A DNA stretch of 23,560 bases from Haplomitrium mnioides (taxonomy: Eukaryota > Marchantiophyta > Haplomitriopsida > Calobryales), in NCBI GenBank assembly GCA_049999725.1, contig JBNGIS010022889.1, forward strand, positions 20,482-44,041, given 5' to 3'. A program made the position numbers and the translations under genes. Each line of letters starts with the position of its first letter. Within the stretch, counting starts at the first letter, position 1. The notes under the pieces were generated by a model that was given only the letters and a program-made list of their open reading frames with translations, did no database searches and was not told the DNA's origin. Below, piece after piece: positions 9,235 to 18,017 of the stretch.

Positions 9235-9980
9235 GTGTGGATGATGGCAAAGTTGGAAGAACTTCAAGCAGCTCTTATAGCAAGCCAACAACAAACAAAC
9301 ATGTTAATGGCAGAAATGGTGAAAATAAGATTACAACAAGAAAGTGGAGAAGGAAGCCGAGAGACATTACTTCAAAAAATGAGCAAGTCGTGGAAGGTAG
9401 AGCCCTATGGAGGAAGTCATACAATTGGCGATAATATGACATATGACAAAATTTTAAAGCGATAGATAATATGACATATGACAAAATTTTAAAGCGATAG
9501 ATTCTACATTGACTGCAAGAACAAAGCTTTGGGAGTTGGAGCAACAAGAAAGTGTTGCAAGATACATTGAAGAATTTCAAAGCTTGCAAGTCTAAATCAA
9601 AGATATGAGTCTAGTGGAGGCTCTTGACAAATTTTTGCAAGGGTTAAAGAGAAATATTAGAGAAGTTATGATGCGTAACCTAAAAGACGTAAATGAAGTC
9701 ATCTCATTTGCGCAACAAATTGAAAGAACATTAGGGATTGTGCAAACTAGAGGGAACTATGGCCCTATGCTTATGGAGTTGGGAAATATGAGAAGAAGAG
9801 AATTTCATCGACCAAATCACCAAGGAGAAGCACAACATACTATTGAAATTTAAAGAGGATGGATGATCGATGGGAAACTCAAACATGCTACAATTGTGGT
9901 TGGATATGATACATTGCACCAAATTGTAGAGCAATACGACACAATCAAGGGCGAGTATTTTGGCGGCCTCTTCATAATAA
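9235..9980 (+). pseudogene. Gypsy-B gag (Retrotrans_gag) with broken zinc knuckle
   Basis: Capsid/nucleocapsid protein. The first part (from MWMMAKLEELQAALIASQQQ at 9235) is a predicted coiled coil rich in Gln/Glu/Leu. After a 35-bp duplication that brings in a stop, the Retrotrans_gag core continues, with ESVARYIEEFQSL then DMSLVEALDKFLQGLKRNIR and VISFAQQIERTLG (roughly 9545-9745). The knuckle at 9896-9927 reads C-Y-N-C-G-W-I-stop-Y-I-A-P-N-C: the expected Gly-His pair has become a stop and Tyr. At least three lesions therefore prevent full-length gag. Confidence 0.8.
9431..9500 (+). repeat. Perfect 35-bp tandem duplication in Gypsy-B gag
   Basis: Two identical 35-bp copies, 9431-9465 and 9466-9500, each ending in gcgatag. 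The length is not a multiple of three and copy one ends in an in-frame TAG, so the duplication itself truncates gag. Identity of the copies in an otherwise decayed gene suggests a recent event. Confidence 0.95.
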
Positions 9981-9989
9981 CAACAATGA

Positions 9990-10457
9990 ATGAGAAGAAG
10001 AATGTTAGAGAAACAATGGGTACTAGTAAAAAAACCTCGTGGTTTTGCTGGGATAAAGAAGAAAGGCGAGGAAAGTATTGAACAAAATCACATTTACTAT
10101 ATAGAAAAGCAAAAAAATGGAAGGTTAATTGTGGTCAATGAATGGACGGAAGAATCTGCAATAAGAGTTTTGGTGGACTACGGAGCAGAAGAGAATTATT
10201 TATCTCTGGCTATAGCATTGAAGTTGAAGTTGCCTCTTGAAAAAGAAGAGCACAAAGTCGTGGAAATGGCAAATAGCCAAAGTGAGCCTATTGAACAACT
10301 ATCTCAAAGTATAGCTTTACACATGGGTAACTATAAAGAGAAGTTGGAGTGGAAGATCATGACATTGGCAAGATACGACACTATTCTTGGGAAGTGGCTA
10401 CGAAGATATAATCCAAAAGTAGATTGGCAAAAGAAGATACTCACAATGTCTCAATGA
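9990..10457 (+). pseudogene. Gypsy-B aspartic protease
   Basis: Retropepsin of the polyprotein. The open frame covers a basic linker and then the protease. IRVLVDYGAEENYLS corresponds to the conserved (V)-L-V-D-(S/T)-G-A-(T)-x-N-(F)-(I/V), and the catalytic Asp-(Ser/Thr)-Gly has become Asp-Tyr-Gly. Later ARYDTILGKWLRRYNPKVDW matches the YD-x-ILG-x-x-WL-x-x-x-xP-x-IDW signature that closes the gypsy protease region. The frame closes at 10457 before RT, in contrast to the usual continuous pol. Likely inactive. Confidence 0.8.
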
Positions 10458-10589
10458 AAGATTTAAGGAGATTGAGTATGATCTCATTCAAGGCACCTAC
10501 CCTTATATGTGATTGGAGCAAGTTCAATCAAAAAACATGATATGGTGTTTTTAGAACTCATATTCCCGGGAGCTCACTACTGATAAAGA

Positions 10590-11380
10590 GGGCTCAAAGT
10601 ATAATGTCCCACATGAATTTGAAATAGTTCCATGATGTTTTTCCCAATGATTTACCTTAGGGTTTGCCTCCTAAACGATGCATTGATCACAAGATTGAGG
10701 TCATTCCAAGAAGTACTCCACCATGAAAAGCACCATATCATTTGCTTCCTCATGAATTGGAGGAATACAAGTCTCAAATTACTGAATTGTTGGAAAAAAA
10801 GATTCATTCAACCAAGCATTTCTCTTTATGGTGCACCAATACTATTTGTGAAGAAGAAAGATGGGAGTATGAGGATGTATATTCACTATCGAGCATTCAA
10901 TCAACAAACGATAAAAAATAAGTATCCATTGCCAAGGATGGATGATTTATTTGATCAAATTCAAAGAGAAAATTACTTTACAAAGTTGAATCTGAGAAGC
11001 AGATATAATCAAATCCGATCGCAGAGGGTGATGTGCAAAAAACAACATTTCGAAGTCGATATGAGCACTTTGAATATCTTGTTGTGCTTTTTGGATTAAC
11101 TAATGCTCCTTCAACATTTATGGGTCTTATGAATGATATTTTTTGATCTTATTTGGATAAGTTTGCCATCGTTGATTTGGATGATATTCTCATCTACAAC
11201 AAGAATCTTCAAGAACATCAACAACACCTTTGTACGATATTGAATATACTTCGGAACCACAAGCTATATGTCAAGATGTCCAAATGTGAAATTGGAAAGA
11301 GGGAGGTTGACTACTTGGGTCATCATGTGAGTGCATTAAGAATCCAAGTTATAGATAAGAAAGTGGAGGCAATTTAGAAG
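10590..11380 (+). pseudogene. Gypsy-B reverse transcriptase
   Basis: RT motifs occur in order across frames. The lead-in [24 protein letters not shown] and KAPYHL is followed by [19 protein letters not shown] (palm motif 1), then [15 protein letters not shown] and [15 protein letters not shown], where the usual LRSGYHQIR has Arg for Gly. Next, [15 protein letters not shown] (FGLTNAPATFM) appears in a shifted frame, and FAIVDLDDILIYNK carries the catalytic Asp-Asp (VYLDDILIYS in active copies). A stop after NDIF and at least two frameshifts interrupt it. The Asp-Asp pair is kept but the gene is not translatable as one piece. Confidence 0.85.
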
Positions 11381-11990
11381 TGGAAAGCTCCTAATGATCA
11401 AACATAGGTAAGAGGATTTTTAGACCTAGTAATCGGGTTTTATCATCGATTTGTGAAAGGTTTTGCACAAATAAGAGAACCCTTGACCAACTTGCTCAAG
11501 AAAAGTCACATGTAGACATGGGGAGCTGTAGAGGAGTTGGCATTCCAAGCATTGAAGAAATCACTCCTTCATGCTCTTATTCTTAAATGGTATGATTCTA
11601 AATGACTAATCAAACTTTCGGTGGATGCATTGGGAAAAGCTATTAGTGGAGTCTTGCAACAAGAATGGAAGGATGGTTGGCATGCTATTGCCTTTTTTTC
11701 TAGAAAGTTGAGTGAAACGGAGCAAAAATACCACACCATAGAGTGGGAAGAATTGGCGATTGTGCTATCAACCAAGCATTGGAAGCATTATCTAGACGAT
11801 AAAAAATTTATTGTCAAAACCAAATATAAACCTCTAATCTATCTGGAAACTCAAAAGGAGCCATCAAAAAGGTAGATTCATTGGGCGGAGTGGCGACAAT
11901 GGTTTCATATGAAGATGGTTTATGTGGAAGAAAAACGTCAAATTTCATATGCATTGACTCGCATGCCTCAACTCAACATCTTGTCAGAAA
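11381..11990 (+). pseudogene. Gypsy-B RNase H
   Basis: The segment runs from the RT connection (EPLTNLLKKS, FQALKKSLLHA) into RNase H: LSVDALGKAISGVLQQ (V-D-A-S/G-x-x-A-x-G-x-VL-x-Q), then HAIAFFSRKLSETEQKYHTIEWEELAIV, which fits the Y-S-x-x-E-(K/W)-E-x-LAI block, then FIVKTKYKPL in place of the usual TDHK-(P/S)-L. A weakened AD-x-LSR motif follows as SYALTRMPQLN. Stops at 11376, 11515 and 11872 break the frame. Confidence 0.8.
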
Positions 11991-12566
11991 TCACAATTCA
12001 TCCTACTTGGTGGACAAAAATGTTGGCTGCAACAAAAGAAGATAAAGAGATCATTACCGCACAACAAAAGAAATTGGTGAAAGAGGTGAGAGAATTGATT
12101 TTCTTCCAAGACAAAGTATGGGTTCCTAATAATGTTAAGCTTTGCTTTGAGGTTTTGTATGAAGCACATAATTTGGCGATTGGTGGACATATTAGAATTG
12201 AGAAGACTTTGGACAATCGTCAATGATTTTATTATTGGCGTAACATACGTGAGGATGTGGAGACCTATGTTTGGAGTTGTTTGGCTTGTCAACAAAAGAA
12301 AGCTAGCAATCTTAAACATGAAGGTTTATTACAACTGTTTCCAATTCCGAATCGGCAATGGGAACATATGAGTATGGGTATTATGTGCGAGCTACCACAT
12401 ACTTCTATAGGTTATGATGTTATTGTTGTTTTTGTAGAAAAACTTAGTAAAATGATTCACATTCGTCTAACTACTAAATCAATGACAACACCTGAGTTGA
12501 CACGAATTTATTTGGAAGCAATTTACTCTCATCACAGTATCTTCAAAGCTATTATTTCAGACCGAG
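11991..12566 (+). pseudogene. Gypsy-B integrase, truncated by an insertion
   Basis: Integrase inserts the cDNA into host DNA. The zinc-binding H-H-C-C domain is present: LYEAHNLAIGGHIRIEKT, a stop, then FYYW and SCLACQQKK. The core begins WEHMSMGIMCELPHT, where the first catalytic Asp of active copies (W-x-x-(V/I)-SMDFI) is replaced by Gly. The second Asp is kept in IFKAIISDRE. Immediately after the SDRE codons the sequence switches to an unrelated insertion, so the third catalytic residue (Glu) and the C-terminal domain are missing. I find no continuation downstream. Confidence 0.85.
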
Positions 12567-13060
12567 AACAACCGCTACTTTGAACAAATAACATGCTACT
12601 CAAAACATGAACTATTTTTTTTGAAAAATTGTGATTTTTTGAGCTCAAAAAACATAAAAAGCGAGGTTATTTAAAAAAATAGAAAGTATATGAGTTTTTG
12701 AGTTATGTTTTTGGCAGTTTCAACAACCATAATAGAGCAGAAGTCAATTTCATTATGCAAAATCAATCAATATTAGTAGTTTTTATGAAAATATTGGAAA
12801 ACTTGAATTTGATGAAAACTATAAAAATTATAGTAAGTTTTCACCAAAAAATTGCATTTATCATTGATTATAATTCTAAGCCCAAAAATTGAAACACACA
12901 TCACAAGAAACTATTTTCAAATATGTTTGATTGCACAAACTCTAGGCACGTGTCAGCCCTGTCGTTGGGGTGCTATGCTAAAAACACAACCCCATGTTGT
13001 TGCAAGCGCTGAAATAAGGGCTTATGGGATACTTGTTGTGGGAGAGACCGATACTTTGTC
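12567..13060 (+). mobile_element. Start of an unclassified insertion in Gypsy-B integrase (right border unknown)
   Basis: Foreign sequence begins with AACAACCGCTACTTTGAAC (12567-12585), the same 19 bp that begin the insertion in Copia-1 pol. A second partial copy, ATGCTACT, follows at 12593-12600, mirroring the subterminal repeat there. The following 450 bp are AT-rich and contain an 18-bp palindrome TTTTTTGAGCTCAAAAAA (12635-12652). I cannot find the opposite terminus, so the end given is only where AT-rich composition gives way to CT-rich sequence. Confidence 0.5.
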
Positions 13061-15480
13061 GATTTGAGCGTTCTAGGAGGGTGTTGGTCTAGTTTGGATT
13101 CAGGTTTGTACACTCCTCCTTGCTTTCCTAATCACTTGCAATTGGTCCAGGTCTATCTTAGGTTTAGAACAAAGTTTTGAAATACCAAAAAGGATTTTTA
13201 CTCCGCTTTATTCTTGCTCACAACCAAGTGGAGGTGGTTGGTCTCTGGAGAATAGGTATACAGTTCTGACCCCTCCTTGGGATCAGGTCCAGCTCTATGA
13301 TTACAGAGTTCTAGTAACCAAAACCTATCCCTATCCCTCACTCTTACTCACTCCTGTGCTGAAATTTGATTACCGAAAACAAAATTTTGAATTTATGCTA
13401 ATAAACGACAGTCTACTTTCTCTAGCAGTGCTTTGAATATTTCCACAAGACTTTCCTAAACTTATTTACAAAATCTAGAATATCTACACGATGAAATTTC
13501 ACACCCAAAGACCACAAAACTGAAAAGGACCCTGGTACGGTGTTACCAATTCCTGAAATCAAGAATTTGAGTTATCTTGATGTCCCCTCTTCCGGTTGGT
13601 GCTGCCCTTGGATTATTGGTGGCTGGAGGTCCTCCCTCGATCATTCTGGTTCTTCTTGCTGCCCACAAAAACTGCTCATTTGCTGAAATCAGTCGCTAGT
13701 CTTCAGATCAGTTGGCTTGTCTACCTTCACTATCTCCAAATTCTTATCAACTGCCATTGATTGCTAGCTGCTTCCTTTCTAACACCACTTCCTTGCTTAC
13801 GCACCCGTTGAGTCGAGAAAGTTTAACTTCTGCCTCACAGAAGGTGTATTTTCTGACTTCCTCACCAGGGAGGTGCTCCTCTCGAACACTGGTTGCACCC
13901 ACTCCATCTTGATGCTGATTTTGCCTCCTTACTCTTCCCTTGGGAGCATACCTCACCAGGACTCTTCAGGCCCCCACGAAATATCACCATAATGAAACCC
14001 TTGGCCTGGATTGCCCCAGAAAATCCTTCACTCAGTCACTCCTGAGCTCACCCTCCCTGGCTCTAGAGGGAGGATCCTCCCTAGTTGTCCTCCCAAGCAA
14101 AATAGCGGTCTGAAATTCGCAAGTACAGCTGTTGAAGAAGGGAAATAATGTGCAAAAGAATGTTGAGGAGTGAGTCTCCTTCACCAACCAGAGCCCTCCG
14201 CTCTTCTGCTGGAAGTCACCTCACTAGCCAAGTCTTCTTGCACAAAACCATGCTCGCCCTGTCCCTCGTACATTCACAGCCCTCGCTCCTCCGCTTGCTT
14301 CCAACCCGATGAAAAAAAGAAAACAACAACCAAAGGATGCCAACAATGAGCCCCCTTAGGAGGCTATATCCCCCCGCAAAAAGGTAGTGGCACCAGATTT
14401 AATGCACTATCACTTTTTGTTTTGGTGCCCGTCCCTGCAACTAACTTTAACTCTAGTATTAGTCGTAGTTAACTAATATTATGGCCAAAATTTGAAGGTC
14501 TTGTCTATTTGGCCAAAATCTCCATCTCCATTAACTAAGGTAGATGCTATCATTAGTTTCAGCCAATGTGAAGGTCTTCCCATATTTTGGCGACCAAATC
14601 TTCCCTCAGCTAAGTGTAGAGCTAAATTTAGAAAGCTCTCTTTCCTTTTATGATCTTTTGATGTTTTTTTGGACACTTGAAGCTTTTTGGAAGATTGGTG
14701 TCCCCTTGGCTTTTCTACTTTTTTCCCTTCTAGATTTAGAGTTATTTCTTTTGCTTCTATTTGATTTTTGGTTAGCACAACCTCTTAGGTTGCGATTCCA
14801 AAGAGAGGAAGGGTAGGCATCTACACTGCATAAGGCCTATGATACTCTAATTTCCTCTTTTCACTCAAGTTTACTCTTCTTGGCAACTTAGAAGGTTTTG
14901 CAGTTTAGAAGGCTTTGCAGTTCTGAAGGTTGAGCTAGGTAGTCATAACTCAGTGAGAGAGGTACAAGTTGTTGCTTCATTGCCCTTGCCCACCGTGGGA
15001 TTTCTCTGCCACCATAAAAGCTTTGATCACAAAGGGATCTATACATGTATAGATAGATTGAGCATCCAGCAAAAGCTCCTTCGCAAATAATTTTCTTCTC
15101 ATTCTCATCATTGAATCCCGTAACATTCACTGTCGAAACGCCAACCGACATTTAGGTATAGACTCCAACGATCACGGCTAGTCTTGACCGGCTGATCATA
15201 TTTCAGCTGACTCTCGGAAATGTTTGGTGCATGATGCTGCCACTATGAGATTGTGCCCAATGCCATTGTAACAAAGCTTCGTAGTCATTGATGAAAATAA
15301 TGCTAACCAAAACCTCTGCGATCTAAAGCACCATTCTGCAGCTAGGAAACCAAAATTCCTTATCGACTTCTGCACACTCATACTCCTATATGATTGCCTA
15401 TGCACAGTGTCACGACGATTTTGGGGCCCGAACCACACCATCCCTCTCCACATCAGCATTCGACTTTCTTCCTGCGGCAA
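13061..15480. other. Unassigned sequence, no supported gene
   Basis: About 2.4 kb with C/T enrichment on the plus strand and no domain I recognise. A 17-bp tandem repeat lies at 14888-14921 plus a partial third unit. Minus-strand open frames at 15480-15196 (94 codons) and 15151-14888 (87 codons, MSVGVSTVNVTGFNDENEKK...) are close together and could be remnants of one gene or chance frames in G-rich sequence. I do not recognise them. LTR or repeat sequence belonging to an unseen element is the simplest reading. Confidence 0.35.
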
Positions 15481-16290
15481 AATCCTCTCTCAGGACCTCC
15501 TTGGCAGATTCTCTAGCCCCTGGCAAGTTCTCCAGCCTCAAATTCAATCAACCTATCACCCCTACTTGAATTCTCTGTGACACTCTCTCATCCTACGGCG
15601 AAAAATCCCTCTGCCAAGTGGTTCTTCTCCCCGCTCGAATGTTTCTTCCCTTGGCAAATTTCTCCTCCCTGGCAAAATCCTTTGCTGCCCTAATCCTTCT
15701 CTACTCGCGTCCTTGCTCAAATGATCCTCCTTGGTTGCCTCCCTCGATTCAATCCAATTTCCTTGATTTTAGACCTCCTTGCTCGATTCAAACCTTTCTC
15801 AGCCTGCATATGATTCAGCCCTCCTCGCATTTTCCTCTCAGCCTCACTTGATTCCTTAGGCTTGATCAACTCCTCCCAGACCTGCAAATTCAATCAACCT
15901 CCCGTCTCCTTCAATCGAATGTTCCTAGTTCCATGTCATTTTCGAATCAATCTTTCTCTCATGCTCCTATTCAATTCACACTCCTCCTTGGTCCATTCAT
16001 TCCTCTGCGATCTACTTGGCGACATTCCCATCGATCCTTGCACCGAAATTCTTCCCTACATCGAATGATCCTAGCGACAATCCTCCAACCTCATGGCGAA
16101 TTTCTCATCTCTTGGCGAATTTCCCCCTCCCCAGCTCCGCATCCTTCCTTGGAAAAATCCTCAGCCTCCTGCTAGCATTGCAGCCTGCCCCTCACTTAAG
16201 CTCAGCCTGCCCCTCTCTGTATCTGTCAATTCTTCCACCTCCTTGCTTCATGCTCACATTCCTCCTTCCTAATCGCATTCTTATTGATTG
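15481..16290 (+). repeat. Pyrimidine-rich tract with degenerate recurring words
   Basis: Around 800 bp with strong C+T excess on the plus strand. Recurring words include ttggca/gaattctcc variants (15501, 15520, 15651, 15670, 16094, 16112) and ctcgattcaa (15743, 15782), with caattcaatcaacct-like words between. The open frames here (for example 15933-16175) are Ser/Pro/Leu-rich by composition only. It resembles degenerate satellite or LTR/leader sequence of a retroelement. Confidence 0.5.
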
Positions 16291-16293
16291 ATC

Positions 16294-16311
16294 AGGCTGA
16301 TCGATCAGCCT
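16294..16311. repeat. Perfect 18-bp palindrome
   Basis: AGGCTGATCGATCAGCCT is fully self-complementary, at the right end of the pyrimidine-rich tract. It could form a cruciform, a protein-binding site or an old junction; no function is claimed. Confidence 0.85.
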
Positions 16312-16984
16312 CTTTGTTCGAATTTTGCTCTAATTCCTCCCTCTCTATCTGCTCGCAGTGCATTCCTTTTCTCCCCTGAGAAGTAGAGTCTGTTAAATAA
16401 TAATAAAGTAATATTAAATAATATAACATAAAACTTCTCTTGCATAAGGTGAATAGAGCACCTCTCCAAACCTCCACAATGATGGGGATGCTGATCATTT
16501 ATCGCATCGTCCCTCAGAACCCTTGTAGTATGGTCCAAGGCAAAGCCCTTTGCTCCAAATGTCATAGATTTCCTCTGAATAATTGTAATTCTCTAGTCAA
16601 ACTAGACTAGTCTTTCGATGGGTCTAATCTAACCAGCTTTCTTCAAACTCTAGACGATTCCTTATGTTGACTTGACCCTCTTTTCCATCCTTGAGCACCA
16701 AGTTGATCAATCTTGGGCACAAATTGATGTACTAAGCCAAGTAAAACACACAAAAAAAAAAAAAAAAAACTCTATTGACAGCGTACGTAAACATGGTGCT
16801 CTTTCAAACTTTTTTTTGGGAAAACAATTACAAAACATAAAGAAAAAGCCCAAGGAGACTAGAAGTCAAGGGAATGAGTTTGCAATGGTAAACACAAAAA
16901 GGAAGAAAACGAAACATTGCATGGATTTAAGAGCTTTATTTTAAAGTTCAAGCAAGAAAGAAGTATTCACTTGTAGTTGAAAAT
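16312..16984. other. Unassigned AT-rich spacer with an 18-A run
   Basis: This holds an uninterrupted run of 18 A (16752-16769). A minus-strand frame at 16565-16305 begins MTFGAKGFALDHTTRVLRDD and follows a splice-acceptor-like TTATTCAG. I do not recognise the peptide, and it changes to low-complexity sequence after about 35 codons, so I do not call a gene. Confidence 0.4.
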
Positions 16985-17497
16985 CCATGCACGCAAAGGT
17001 TAATGTAGGCTTTAAAAAAGGTTTCAACATTTAAAAATATTTGATAACTCAATGAAACATATACACAAACATATCATAGTTCACAATCAAAAAGGTAGTA
17101 GCTAAAGAGATTGAATTAAGAGTGTAAACAAGAAACATCTCCAAGTTTTAGACTTGATTGAACCAAACAAAGATCTCAAGATTTACAAAAGAGTCTATGA
17201 CTTGTATACAAACTAAGTTGTAATCGGTAGTCTTTATATAAAGAAGCTTGAGAGTTGTATATGAGAAGTAGAACTTGTGGAAGGCTTGCACTTCCACCCC
17301 AAAGTCAATACGCGCATAGAAATCAAAGCTCAACATGTGAACACTCCACCTCAAAGTCTATGCGCACATAGGAATTCAAACTCACCATCTAAACACTCTA
17401 CAACAAAGACTGACAAGAACCTAGGTTTTAGGTTACGTATAAGAGTTTTTGTACGCTGACATTTTGACTTGCAAATCAAAGTCTATGCACGCATAGG
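16985..17497. repeat. Left cluster of CCTATGCGCGCATAGG-like palindromes
   Basis: Copies at 16985-16999 (ccatgcacgcaaagg, weak), 17306-17319 (caatacgcgcatag), 17358-17372 (ctatgcgcacatagg) and 17483-17497 (ctatgcacgcatagg). The last three are each preceded by aaagt and the middle two lie 52 bp apart within a decayed longer repeat. They lie downstream of the stop codon of the DUF7869-like gene. Confidence 0.75.
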
Positions 17498-18017
17498 GCT
17501 CACACTTCTACAACCGAGGATACAAACGGTAAATGTTTTAATTTTTGCAACAAACTCAACACACACAAAAAATTTTGATTTATTATTCGAAATCTAGAAG
17601 TAAAACAGGTACAAAGCTCTACATCTGAGTCAAACCGCGCTAAAGGTTTTAAGTTATATATCAAAGTCCTAACAAGAAAAAAATAATTAGTTAATTTTGG
17701 CAAAGGCTTCAACAAGACAATTACCTTAAACTCTTCTAAAAAAACAAAAAAGTTGGAAACAATATACTTACATTTTGGAGAAGAAAATATTTTTACAAAG
17801 AAAATGAAAATATTAACTAAAGATTTAAGTTTCATTTACATAAGTTTTATTTACAGAGAATAACATTCAACTTGGAATGATTTACAGTAAAAAGTTCAAG
17901 GTGGGAGATAAATTTAACAAGTTGCTTCAAAAGATTCTCACGTACTTTATAAAATAATAATCTTAAATTACAATATACTTTAAAATAGAAAATATAAAAC
18001 AAAATTCTTAAATGACT
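17498..18017. other. AT-rich 3' flank of the DUF7869-like gene
   Basis: Very AT-rich with many A-runs. The minus-strand frame 17835-17500 is Phe/Leu/Lys-rich with no motif and looks like noncoding sequence. It is a candidate 3' untranslated region or flank of the gene ending at 18018. Confidence 0.4.

Larger units (their letters stand above)
7933..12566 (+). mobile_element. Gypsy-B: Ty3/gypsy retrotransposon, 5' LTR to integrase, decayed
   Basis: Plus-strand element in gypsy order: LTR 7933-8543, primer site 8545-8556, leader, gag from 9235, protease, RT, RNase H, integrase. Integrase placed after RNase H defines Ty3/gypsy rather than copia. Integrase is cut at 12566/12567 by an unrelated insertion, and no 3' LTR is visible. 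It sits inside the gag of Gypsy-A. Domain order is complete up to the integrase core, but stops, frameshifts and a 35-bp duplication break it. Confidence 0.85.

Noticed and set aside
14102-14108. tagcggt as a possible opposite terminus of the insertion starting at 12567
   Set aside because: Only seven bases match and the neighbouring sequence does not continue the 19-mer in inverted orientation.
15618-16291. Several overlapping plus-strand Ser/Pro/Leu-rich frames
   Set aside because: All three frames are open because of the pyrimidine bias (few stops); no motif in any.
16305-16565. Minus-strand frame MTFGAKGFALDHTTRVLRDD after an acceptor-like site, as a host gene exon
   Set aside because: A single short stretch, two frames open, no donor at a sensible place and no recognised family. 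Kept only as a remark in the spacer entry.
17215-17235. tttatataaagaagc as a possible second Gypsy-B LTR (3' LTR)
   Set aside because: Only the TATA-like word is shared; the flanks do not match the 7933-8543 LTR.
17148-17354. Minus-strand frame with a repeated YARIDF-like peptide
   Set aside because: The similarity comes from the self-complementary TATGCGCGCATA motif, which reads Y-A-R-I on either strand; copies are in different frames.
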